64,000 bases of DNA from positions 5,605,001 through 5,669,000 of the forward strand of contig CM072806.1 of the NCBI GenBank assembly GCA_037013495.1. The letters run 5' to 3'. The stretch's first letter is position 1; the number at the start of each line of letters is the position of its first letter. Made by a program: the position numbers and the translations under genes. The stretch comes from Hippophae tibetana (Eukaryota; Streptophyta; Magnoliopsida; Rosales; Elaeagnaceae). The notes beneath the pieces are model-generated. The model was not told the origin of the DNA and did not search any database. It saw nothing but the letters and a program-made list of their open reading frames with translations. Shown one piece after another: positions 20,531 to 32,419 of the stretch.

Positions 20531-21188
20531 AAAAACCGGTTGCACGTAGAGATCGCACGCACGGGATCAGAGGCACGCGTATGTGGGGGACAGCGGCTGA
20601 CGCGTCACAGAAGTGGGTCTCACCTGCACGCCTGCCTGCGCGGCAGGTGGGCCGCACTCGGGCGTTGAGCCGCGTAAACGAATATGCACCCACGCGATCT
20701 GGTCGGGCGTGAATGGCACGCGCGGATCTCAACCGTTTATTCTTTGATCGGTCGGTCCACGTTTCGTGCGTGTATGATGGCGCGTGGTCTTCTCACCTGC
20801 GCAGAAATTTAAATTTAAATTAATTGGATTTTGGCCCACAAATTTATTTCAAATTACATTTTCAACTTTCTTTAATTACAGTTTAGCCCTTTTCTAATTT
20901 AAATTAAATTTTTAAACTTTTAATAATTAAAATCAAGCCCGAATTTAATTTAAATTATATTTTTGACTTTTATAAATTGCAATTAAATACTATTTTATTT
21001 GAAATTATATTTTTGGACCCAAATTTGCAATTAATTAAGTTTTTCGATACAAATTATTTAATTTTATTAAAATATATAAAAAATAGTAAATATTAATTTA
21101 TTAAACTAAAATGAACTAAAAACATTGAAAACATAGAAATTATAATTAATAAAATAAGTGAAAATAACTATATAAAATACAGTTATCA

Positions 21189-21527
21189 CCGTACAAGCTG
21201 CAACTCCCTCCAAAGCTCAAAATTTATTCGGTCTTTCATGTAAGCATGCTAAAACCTTATCATGGAGACAAGGAAGACATGAGTCGAGGAGAATCCAAAA
21301 GGGCGCCTACCGCAGTGGTAACCTCATTTGACAAGGAAGTAGACTCAATCTTGGCGGATCGCTTGATCCGGCGTAGAGGTGTACCAAGTTATCGGGAATA
21401 CTTGGTCAAATGGAAGAACGCTCCGGATGTAGAAGCAAGCTGGGAACCTGAGGACTCTTTGTGGCAATTCAAAGATGACATAGAAAGGTTCAAGCTTGAA
21501 GGCGCGACGAGGGCATCGCGAACTTGA
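21189..21527 (+). pseudogene. Gypsy integrase C-terminus with chromodomain
   Basis: Continues the pol frame after the solo LTR. It begins with the conserved end of integrase (PPKLKI, then MLKPYHGD at 21246). A linker leads to a chromodomain of about 50 residues: VDSILADRLIRRRG, then YLVKWKN, then ASWEPEDSL. The stop is at 21525-21527, eleven bases before the 3' LTR. The chromodomain assigns the element to the chromoviruses, where it is thought to guide integration to particular chromatin. Confidence 0.88.
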
Positions 21528-21538
21528 GTGGGGGAGGG
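21526..21538 (+). other. Polypurine tract of the gypsy element
   Basis: GAGTGGGGGAGGG directly before the 3' LTR; the usual plus-strand primer position. Confidence 0.8.
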
Positions 21539-22184
21539 TGTCACGTCCCGCTCAGAATGTCCCTAAAAATTCAAAATAAATGGTAGTTGCCTAAAGGATC
21601 TAGACTATTCTACATGAAAAGTTCTAGAGTTGGCTTGAGAAGTCTAGAAAGGGCTAGAGTTGGACGAACTCAACTCAAGCTAGAAGACCCTAGAATGTTC
21701 TAGAGCACGCTGGAGAGTGCTAGAATGGGTTGGAATATTCTAGAACATGTCGGATGGTTCATGAAGGATGTAGAAGTCGCTGAAAGCTTACGGAACATCC
21801 TGGAAGGTGCATGAAGGAACTAGACAGACCTAGAAGACTCTAGAGTTGGCTAGAAGGTCCTAGACCCTTGTGGCATATTGTACATAAATCTAGAACTCTC
21901 TTGTACATTCTAGATTAGGAAGACTCTAGAAAGTGGTGGCATACTCTTAGACTTAGAGTCACACTATAAATAGACCCATTGGTCTTCATTTGTATTCATC
22001 TTGGGAAAACTTGGGGATTCTTAGCATCTTGTAAGATAAACTCTCTATAGAGCAATACAAAGCATTCTTTGCAAACTCTCTCTTTATTCTCTTTGGAGTT
22101 TCATTCGGTTTCAAAGGCAGACTTAGTGCAACGGACGGTGCTAAGTGCCGCACGATCTCTACTTGAAAAATTAAGGTCGTGACA
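21539..22184 (+). mobile_element. 3' LTR of the gypsy chromovirus
   Basis: 646 bp, TGTCACGTCC to GGTCGTGACA. It carries the 50-bp segment missing from the 5' LTR (between CATGAAGGA at 21760-21768 and 21810-21818). The perfect heat-shock-type element is conserved at 21732-21746 and the TATA box at 21965-21972. Confidence 0.93.
21732..21746 (+). promoter_or_regulatory. Heat-shock-element-like site in the gypsy 3' LTR
   Basis: GAAtaTTCtaGAA, unchanged from the 5' LTR although the surrounding LTR sequence differs at many positions. From the 3' LTR it could influence the downstream flank. Confidence 0.55.
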
Positions 22185-23822
22185 TATAGCTAGTGAAAAA
22201 GGAAAAATAAAAAAGTTTACACATTGTAAAAACACACATTTGTAATTTATTACCGGTGTCTTTAAACTTTATACATGTATGTAATGATAAGTGATGTTAA
22301 GAATGAGAAAAAAGATAAAAATAAAAATAAAAATCGTGACTAGTGATTAATAGTAGTTGAAGATTATTTTAAATTAAATTTTAAATATTAATATAATTTA
22401 ATCATATTTTATGAGTCTTTCCTTATTCAATATCTTTCAAAAAAAATTAAATATTATATTATCATAATATAAATTATTATTATTATTACAAAAATATTTT
22501 ATTAATAATATTTTATGTATTTTTATTATAATAATAATTCAAATTATTATGATCACTTATTAAAAAATGATTGATTCAATTAGTGGTAATAACTTCAATT
22601 CGGCCCAATTTTAATTTTATTATCTTGAATAATTCAGCTTACAATAAATATTAAAAGTGTAATTTTTTAAATACTAATAACTTATGGGGACCTTAACAGT
22701 TGGTTGGTATTAAATATTAATGTAATTAATAAAAAAATTGGAAAAATTATATATTATATTTTTAAGTTTTAATGTATGCTTTCGAGATTTATAAAAAGAC
22801 TTCTAATATTTTTGGGTAAAATTGTGATAAGTTGTCTTGTTTTTACTTTTTATAAATTATTATTTAAAGATAAATTTTTAAGTTTTTTATTAAAACATTG
22901 TTTTTAACTTTATGATTTTTATTATTATTTTCATACTCATTAGTTTCTTTATCTTCATTTTCTTATTTATATGTTTTACAAATAATATAAATAAATATTT
23001 AATCATTTAAAATCATTAATTTATTTAAAATTATAATTATCATATCTGAACTTAATAGATACACCATGATTTTTTTCTTTCATTGTTCGTCTTCTTTTAT
23101 TACTCCTGATATATCTCACTTTGCTCAAGTCTTAATATCATACTAATAACGGCGAAATTCTTGCATCCGTATATGATATGATGTCCAAATTAAATTTACT
23201 AGAGAATAGTAAAAGAGTGAATGTAATCTAATTTTATTCATAAAATTAATAATTATTATAATTCTAAAAATCAATTAAAAAACCTTAAAAAAATTCTTAA
23301 TCATTCATAATTTCTAGATACATAGATGAATAATTTTTAGATAATAGAGTTTGTTATTACTAATCCCATGTGCAACTAATAAAAATAAGGATTTATTTTA
23401 TAGGAAAATAAATTCTTGTTTATTATTGGTGGAATCATTATTTTATTCGTATTTTAATAATTCAACTAACTTTCTATTTTTGACTTTTAAATTTAAGTTT
23501 TTGATTCCTTGGTAAGATTTGACGATTGAAGATGTGACTTTTACACCTTTATTCTTCTTTATCGTTTTCTACTGACAGTCATTTTTATCACGTATATGAT
23601 AAATGCATCTTTATCTTTTCTCTCTCTAATTGAATAAAATCATTTTTGATTCGTTGTAGTTTTCTTGTTGTAAAAACAAAATATTTTTCTTATTTCTTGA
23701 CAAATTTTCATATTATTATTATTAATTTTTTTTGTAAACTTATTGATTTTCTTATCATCTTTTTCGGTGAGCGTCATATTACTATGAATTTTTTTGAATT
23801 TATGTTAAATTTGACTTAACAT
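22185..23822. other. AT-rich spacer
   Basis: No gene or element was recognised. The right part (from about 23080) is T-rich on this strand and may be the eroded continuation of the minus-strand coding relic that follows. Confidence 0.5.
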
Positions 23823-24600
23823 CCATTCTTTTAGAATATAGAGTTCACGTATCTTAAATTCATATTCTAGAAGTGTCATTAGTTTTGGAACTTCTATATA
23901 GTATTGAAAATCTCTAATTTGATAAAATGGTTAGGGATTGACACAACTTTCCTAATGTACTTGATAACTTTTTGAAAATTTCAAAAAAATAATTTAATTT
24001 ATTTAAATTAATTCTTTGATGTAGTTTCTCAATTAAACATGCATAGAAAGCATTATAAATAAAAATTAGGTCACCTCTTTCAAGAGTATTAAAATTATTG
24101 CCTGTAAGAATTTTTTTTATAGTGTAAAATTTCATATATTCGATATGTTCCTCAATAGATTTTCTAAGTATATTATAAAAGCTCAACCATTATGGTTTAC
24201 TTAGATTACTATATTGGTTATTTTCTTCTTTAATGACCAATATATTCATAAGAGGTGTTTTCCTGAATAATAGTCGTCGTACTATATTTCCTAAGGTCTT
24301 CAACTTGATAGGTGATGATAGTTATTGTTGTAACGTAATAGGTTAATTTTTAACAATATCTTCTAAAGTTATTAGTTTTGGTAATATATAGTTGGCATAA
24401 TAGTGTTCTACTTCTATTTTATTAGTGAAAGTTTTGTGAGTTATTTTATTAAATTCGATAATAGTTTTGTTTTTTATAGATCAATTATTATAAATTCATG
24501 GTTTTGGACCATTATCAACCATATAAGTTTTTTCTAATTTTTTTACTTCTTTAGTCCAATTAAGTTTTTCTTTCTTTTCAAAGGTGTTACTCTCTTTTGA
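23823..24600 (-). pseudogene. Unrecognised decayed coding relic
   Basis: The minus strand keeps one phase from 24600 down to 23914, interrupted by about five or six stops. An uninterrupted 90-codon stretch at 23914-24186 includes ERGDLIFIYNAFYACLIEKL. Upstream pieces read like real protein (KTFTNKIEVEHYYANYILPK; LKTLGNIVRRLLFRKTPLMN). Below 23914 protein-like sequence goes on in another phase. Several stops look like changed Trp or Gln codons, typical of methylation-driven decay. I do not recognise the family. A retroelement or an endogenous pararetrovirus polyprotein is possible, but no catalytic motif (YVDD/YIDD, DTG or DSG, CCHC) supports either. It may reach past 24600 with a shift. Confidence 0.5.
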
Positions 24601-27600
24601 ATTGTTAGGTTTCATTTTCATTTTGAATTCTTTCTTTAGAAGTTTTACTTTCCTTAGAATGAATCTCTAAAGCCGTTTCTCTAGATTTTTTGGACTATAA
24701 TGTTGGTTTAAAACTATTAAAACCTCGAGTTGTTTATGAATGATTTTTATCTTTCTTTTTTTTATCTTAATCTTGATATTAAGATGTTTCATTCTTAAAA
24801 GAACAAAAATAGTTAAATGAATCAATTCTCTTGTAAAGTAATCAACTAAACTATTTTTATTTCTTAGAAGATGTGATTAATGTGATCATATCTTTCAAGG
24901 TGAATAAAACTATTTTTATTTTCTTTTATGTCATTAATGTGATCAAGGTTGTTTCAACTGTTTATATCATTTAATCTATTAGATTAAAAATGATTTCATT
25001 TAATCACTCAACAATGGAAAAAAAGATCAACTAAAAAAATTATGTTGTTTTAATGATTTTTACTATTTAAATATCATTATTTTCTATTTAGTAATTAAAT
25101 AATGATTAAAATACGAGCCTTTAATAATGATAAAAATAAATTTTTATATGAAATACAAAAAAATCAAGTTATTTAGATATATATTAGTTTTTTATAAAAA
25201 TTAAAAATAAATAAAATAGTGGTAATTAAAAAATATTAAAATAAATATTTTACAAAAAATATTTTCATATTAATTATCAATTTACCGTTGTTAAAGATTT
25301 ATATTTTAATCGTATTTAATCACTTAATAAAAAATCTTTAAAAAAATATATTTTTCTATTTATGGTGAGAAATTAATTTAAGAAAATATATATTTTTAAT
25401 TTTAAAAAATCGAGATATAAATATCTAAATTTAAGAAAATAATTTGATATTTTTCTATTTATGGTGAGAAATTAACAACAAAAACAAGTGTATTAGGTAA
25501 AATATTGTCCTTTTGTGAATATGTGAACATAGCCTTATGAGACCAATTAAGTAATCATATTGCTCAACACAATGTGATAAGCATGCCCGAATGGAAAGCC
25601 AGTATTGTTTACTAATATTCAATAATGACATATATTATTTATGTGAAGACTCCATGATGTTTCTACGAACATTAATTTCTATATTATTATATATGTACAT
25701 TTACAACATCCCAATCATGTTTCTAATCGGATTAACCAAGAAGTCTGAGGATTTAATCAAATCGGGAAAAACAAATTAAAAAATATTAGCTTGGTCGATC
25801 GGACTTATATATAGATTAAATTAAAAAAATGTGCAGTGAAATACATCGGGTGAAAATTCAATTTCTGTTAAGTCGTGTTTTCTTGATAAGTAGATTAAAT
25901 CATTAAAAAAAATAGGTAAAAAGGTACTGTATTAAAGATATAGTATCCATTTTGATATTTAATTAGTTTTTTAACATTGAGAAAGTTTATGGTACGAAAT
26001 TATGATTATATTTTTAAAATTATGAGCATTAACGAATAGGTAAATAATTAAAATTGATTAATTAATATTTAATTTATTATACTTAAATATTAAATTAATT
26101 AATAAATAATTATTTATAATATTAATCATGATTTTATTAAATTTGATTTTTAAATTTAAGTAATAAATATATAATTAAATGTGTAATAATAGTACTTATT
26201 TTACTTTTCATGGTGAATCAATCAAATGGTTACATGCATATTTGATGATTTTCTTATCCAAAAGTTGAGCCACTGGTTTCATATTTATTTGGCACTTTTT
26301 ATTTGATAATTTTATATATTAAAGATATTTCAAAAAGATCTTTGATTTATTTGATATTTACTGAATCTACTTTTGCCATTTGGTTGGTAGAAAATATCTT
26401 TTCTTTTCCTTTTTTTTAGTTACCTATGTATGCATCTAGCTATTTGTTTTGTTTTTTTTACAATTTTTTTTATCTATTTAATAGTTTGCTATTAATGTTA
26501 ATATCTAATTTTATGTTCTTTTTTCACTTTTTCAAATATATATATTATTTTTATATTTATATAATAAATATTTTGGTTGTAAATAATTATTTTTATAGTT
26601 TTATTGTTTATTATCATTAAATAATTATTTTAATTTTTAAGAATAAAAATTCAAATTATATATGATAACAAATGAATTCATTTATGAGATTATTAGATTT
26701 ATGTTGATTTAGTTACTTTGTTTGTCAAAATAGTGTCAAATATCATATTATGTTTTAAAAAATATTTATCAATTATTTTGTAATACAATGACATATGTTA
26801 CAAGTTGATACTAATAAAATGTTTGATTCTTGTCAAATGTAAATGCTTATATGAATCTATAATATGTTATTAAAAAATAAAAATTAGTCAACTAACATGT
26901 ATTATTTTTAAGTAAAAATGCTTACGAAAAACTTATTAAATTTGATCATATTTATTATGTTTATCTATTAACTTCTTAAATAGTAATAAAAATGTCAATT
27001 AAATAAGTTCATTTATTTTATCATGTCCTATTTATGTAATTTTTGTCAATATCATCTCAAATCACATATATTTGAATTGTATATTAATATCACAAATTAT
27101 TACATATATTATTCATAAAATAGTTATTATTGTTAATTTATTGCTTTGTGATAATAAAAGAAATATATATTAAAATTTATTGTGAGGATTTTATTTTTTT
27201 TATTTCTAAAATAAATAATTTACTAGTAATAATAATTATTACTTAATAATTAATAATATTATATATTTATTAAATTTGAATAATTAATTTCTATAAATGC
27301 AATTAATTAATTATATATATATATATTCTCTCTCTATAAAATTGATGTTGGTTTTTAAAATTATATGTAGGTACGTGGGCTATTACACAGCTTTTTATAT
27401 TTAATATTTTTAAGTAAATATAACATGACTAAATGATTAAATCGCTCACTCCCCTAATAATCATTTGATCTAAAACCTATATCTAAAAATTGTGAAATCC
27501 ATATATTCATTCAAAAATATGCAGCACACTTTTTTTGTTTTTTGGTTGCTTAAGTACAGCCTACAAGATTCTTTTGTTGTCTCATAAGTCTCATTTTGGT

Positions 27601-28029
27601 CCAAATACATGTCCAAAACATCACAAGCATAACTATTCCGACCATATTTCTATACAAAAAATGTTATATGAATCTTTATAACAATTTAAAATTTTTAGAT
27701 TCAGTGAATGTTTTGAACTCTTAAAGCATTTCCATTTTCTCTGTCCCATTATATAATTATTAATACAAAACAAACTTATATGTGAAAAAAAATAACTAAA
27801 AATATGATTTTTTATTACATAAAAAGTAAACATTATATCCATATATTTGAAAAATTGTTATTTGAAGAGCAATAAAAGTTATTATAATAACAATTTTATT
27901 TTATTTTTGAAAATACAAATTTTACTCTGATTATTTATATATTTTACGATAATAATAACATACATATAAAAATATTACATAAATAATTTTCTTTCTAACA
28001 AAAAAACTATTTATTTAAAGAGATCTATC
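24601..28029. other. AT-rich spacer
   Basis: No gene seen. A 28-bp direct repeat (containing TTTTTCTATTTATGGTGAGA) occurs at 25348-25375 and 25448-25475. A (TA)n/(CT)n microsatellite lies at about 27313-27338. Short open frames here consist of Phe, Tyr, Leu and Ile from T-rich sequence and are not credible genes. Confidence 0.55.
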
Positions 28030-28110
28030 TTTTTCCTACAAAGACGAGGATTTGATGTCTCCTTTGGGAGTCGAACCTAATCGTATTAAGACATAGCATG
28101 GAGCACATTG
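28030..28110 (-). repeat. tRNA-derived SINE-like fragment with perfect B-box
   Basis: The minus strand at 28067-28078 reads AGGTTCGACTCC, matching the polymerase III B-box consensus. The flanks are richer in GC than the surroundings. No cloverleaf can be formed convincingly, so it is not called a tRNA gene. Confidence 0.35.
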
Positions 28111-30594
28111 AGAAAAATGTGTTTGAAAAAGAAACAACAATGCCCAATCTCTTTTCACCATTTTGTTCAACTTCTTAAAGTCTCATACATAGTTATTGTT
28201 AAATCATTATGATACTAGCTACATTTTTTTTTTTGACATTTTTGTTCATATTTTGAGAAAAGACTTAGTAGAACTGGCTTAAATCTTAACTATTAAAATA
28301 AATTATTCAAAATAAAATGAGAAAAATATCTTAAAAATGAACAAAAAGAGAAGAAAATTTACTAAAGATGCCAACTTATTAACAACAAAGCCAATAAAGT
28401 GTATAATTATAAATACCAAGTGTCTAAAATGTGATCAAATATGAACCTTTTTTTAACTAACTATTAACAATTTGCTATGCTAATATGGGTTATTAGTTGA
28501 TGGATTTAATTAGGGCTACAATTTATTTTATGGTGTGTAATTTTCTTAATTATTATGAATAAATGTTTTATTTATATAATTATTATTTTTAATATCAAAT
28601 AATATTTTATGTGTTTTAAAAATTTAACTTGAAACAGAAACAATATGAGTTAACTACATTTTCAGTTATAAACATGAAGAGTAGCTTTTGTAATATCCTA
28701 AATTAACCCGCAAGAACTACCACGTTAACATTAGTATTGAATCATGTTAACATATAATTAATTATGCAATATGAAGTTTCATTAATACACATTTTCAAAC
28801 AAATATGATTGAGGTAGAAACACTTCATGACCAAGATTATAAAATTTATGATAATTTGGTGATATTTTTAATTTAATTATCTTTTATTTTTTATCTTTAA
28901 ATATATATTAAATAATTTGGTATAATTGTATAATATTCATGGCGAGTTTGACTGACACGAAATAGTTCTTTTAATTTAAATTGTATTTATGATTAATAAA
29001 AATATTTAAATTAATATAATTATAAATATTCATCGCATGAAAACAGTTAATAAATAATATAAATTATAAGTGTTTTAATGTACGTGAACAAAACAAAAAG
29101 TACTTGAAGTCATACCCATAGATGGTACACGTCTCTTTGTCATGGTTCAATTAACTTCATCAATTAATTATTTTTTATTTTATAATAATGCTGACCAGGA
29201 GACAAACAAATTTGGAATATTGGATATGAGGCGTATCATTTGACAAACAATAATATTTTTTTTTCAGAAAATAATGCAATCATGGAATCCTATGTAGATA
29301 GTGGGGCATATCAGTAATTTTATAGGTCAATGCTGTTTTTATTTGACATTGAACTTGAGGAAACTAAAGTACAAGAACAGACAAATATCCGACCGTTTCT
29401 GACACGCTTCAACATATTCAACACACGTGCGAAATCACCGCCGAATACATAAATTATTTTGATAAACAACACATCTATAATATATATATATATATATACA
29501 CGATAACCAAAATTTAAAATATAAATGACAAAAAATATTAAAATATAATTTTTATAAAAATATTAGAGATGTTATTGTCATTAATAAAAATTATAAAAAT
29601 ATAATTTTTATTTAAAATATATTTTTTAATTTTATTAATTATTATAAATATATAAATCTCACGGTATAATTTTTTTTAATACTTATAGTTAGAAAATAAC
29701 ATAATAAATTTTACTTTTTAATACAATTTACATATTATAATATTTATATAAAATAATAAAAATAAAAATATATGTAAATATACAACGATTATAATAATTA
29801 ATAATATAAAACTCATTAAAACTAAACATTAAATTTAATACCATCAAAAACTCTACTCGAAGTTTCAATCATTAAATATGAAGTTCTTTTATGTACAAAA
29901 ATAGAATAGTTATGCTTGTTATTAAGTAAAAATAATATTATATATAGTTATTAACATGTGATGTGTATATAACTTGATTTTTTTACAAATTTACAAGATG
30001 AAAAAGTAAGAAAAAAATGAATTAAAAAGAAGAATAAGAAAGAGAAAAATAAACCAAAAATTTACATTTTTAATATTTTAAAATACTGTTGCTACTGTAA
30101 CATAAATTTCTTAAATAAAAAATAAATATAATATAATAATAATTTAAATTATGGCAATAATATTATATTATTTTTCTATTTTCTTAATAATCTTAATTTC
30201 ATTTGATAGTCATTATCTTATTAATAGAATAATAACATTATCACTATAAAATTGTAAGAATTGATTTTTATATTCTCATTATTAATAATACTTGAAATTA
30301 ATTATTTTTTGATAAAGTGATTATTAATGAATTATTATTATTGTATTAATAATTTAAATTATTTTAATATCACATTATATTATGATAATTATTATAAAAA
30401 TATCACAAAATTTTAAACATTTACAAAATAACTATCAAACTTTAGATGTTATTATAAACATTTAAAAAATTTAACGATGAGACTACTTATATAATAGCAT
30501 CTAAAAATTGATTATAATTTTATAACAATTTAAAATTTAGTTATATTTTTGTAATAAGTATATAATACTTGTTTACTCTTATTGTAATAAATAA
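28111..30594. other. AT-rich spacer
   Basis: No gene or recognisable element. A (TA)n run lies at about 29478-29498. A patch at 29380-29450 with GACCGTTTCTGACACGC is less AT-rich but not coding. Confidence 0.55.
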
Positions 30595-30809
30595 CTTAAA
30601 AAATTATAAAAAATAAAACCTTTAAAATTTATAATAATAAAAATAATACTTAATAATATTGGATATCATTTAGCATTAAATTAATATAAATAATCATAAT
30701 TTAATTAGATGATATTTAATGTAAAATAATATGTTTGATTGTTTTTTAAAATGAAATATACGAATTTTTTATAATTATAAATTTTAAAGATTTTTTTAAG
30801 ATAATATAC
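30595..30809. repeat. AT-rich MITE-like element, copy 2 of 3
   Basis: The left end contains CTTTAAAATTTATAATAATA, and the complement of the right end contains CTTTAAAATTTATAATTATA, giving inverted ends of about 27 bp with one or two mismatches. It has the same ends as 6684-6948 and 50565-50775. Confidence 0.5.
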
Positions 30810-32386
30810 TAAATATTTGGTGTGACGGTGCATCTAATGCTTTGTTTTCTTGTCTATTTTGTCATCTTAGAAAACATTTGGGAATGCAACTGTTAGGGGT
30901 CCCTAGAGATTTTTGTTTCTTTTTCATGTAGTTTAGTGAGATTTTTTAATTGAAAAATTGTAAAAAATTTGAGATCTACATTTCGAATTTTAGTAACTAT
31001 AATGCGCGTGTTGAGTAATTATTCAAAAAATAATTATAATAAATTAAAGGCATCCAAAAGATAGTATTTAACTTCTTTTTTTCATTCAATTACAACAATA
31101 AAATAAAATTATATTAAATATAAATAAAATTAATAAAAATTATATGTAAACAATTTAAGTTCTTTTCTTACCTTTATAGTTCAACCTAAATATCAATAAA
31201 CACTTTTTATTCTAATAATTTCAAAGTTTAAAAAAAGGAATTATTAATATTTGTATACATATATTAATAAGTATTGGTTATATATATATAACATATATAT
31301 CAAATAATTTGAATTCAATAATTAGAACTGTTGTTATTTGAAGATAAGATCTCCCATTGATAACATGTTAAAAGATGTGAAAAATCAACTAAATTTTTAT
31401 ATATTTATAATCATACTTGATATATTCTATTCTTAACTTTATATATAGTTAAATATTTATAATTCATTAAATAGAGTTATTAAACTTTAATACGTTACTT
31501 TTAACTCTAATATCATATTATAAATTGTTGTAAAATTAATTATTTTAAAATTTTAAATTAATAAGATAATGATCAATAATATTTTAAAATATTTATCAAT
31601 GTGTTAGTTCTAGTTCTAAAATATGATGTTGATACATTTTTTTCTATTATATAAAATAATATTTTTAAATTTTATAATCATGAAAATAATAATATTATTA
31701 AATCATAAAATACACTGTTTTTTTTTTCTTTCATTTCAATATTTTTTTAAATCCTATCCATTGATAAACTCTTTTTTTTTCTTTTTTCTTTTTTGTGATG
31801 ACGCCGAGCTAAAAGTTATTGATAAACAAATTGTAATCAAATTGAGGGTGATAGTTATTCGGCCATCATCAAATTGTGGTATCCAACCCATAGCTCTTAT
31901 TAAACCTTATCCTTTTTAACCTATCTATTCCAATTACAAAAAATAAATAGATTGTATAGATGAGATTGATTTAGGATAAAACTAATGGCTAATAATTGTA
32001 ATATTTTATCTTTAAAAAATTGCAATTAACTATAAAAAAAATGCATGCTTATAGCTAAAAAAAATCTAAAAACTAAGAAAAAAGAAATGAATGATTATCA
32101 TCGTATTATTATTAATTTCCACGTATGATTTAGCTAATGGCTTTCATTATTTTTCAGTGGGATGGATATGGATGGGATAAAGTTATGGAAATAATTTTTG
32201 TTTAAAGATGCAAGCTAGTGATTACAACTTTCGAGCATGTTTATTCCTTTTGACAAATATTAATCATTTGTGCATCCATACTTCAAATAACCTTTAACTT
32301 TCTTTTTGTCATTGTATGCTTTCTTTAAAAATAATTAAAGTTCTTTCTTTTATTTGTTTATCTATTCTCTATTTATTAATCAACAA

Positions 32387-32419
<33 letters not shown>

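Larger units (their letters stand above)
19208..21188 (-). mobile_element. Solo LTR (1981 bp) inserted in the gypsy pol gene
   Basis: The insert begins TGTTGCGTGT and ends AGTTATCA, and is flanked by CCGTA at 19203-19207 and 21189-21193, a clean 5-bp target duplication. No primer site, polypurine tract or coding domain is present, so it is read as a solo LTR left by recombination between two LTRs. Minus orientation is inferred from a TATAAATA on the minus strand at about 20088-20095 with G-box-rich repeats upstream of it. The interior is GC-rich at about 20225-20800 and AT-rich on both sides. The family was not identified. Confidence 0.82.

Noticed and set aside
20277..20732. Open frames in the solo LTR
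   Set aside because: They lie in the GC-rich, repeated U3-like part on both strands with no domain; absence of stops follows from base composition.
25348..25475. CRISPR-like spaced repeats
   Set aside because: Only two copies of a 28-bp repeat, in a plant nuclear context; a simple direct duplication.
26426..26620. 64-codon frame rich in Phe and Tyr
   Set aside because: A translation of T-rich low-complexity DNA; the same applies to the frames at 31623-31919, 32659-32844 and 32907-33101.
28030..28110. tRNA gene
   Set aside because: The B-box is good, but no acceptor stem or complete cloverleaf could be built, so it is kept only as a SINE-like fragment.
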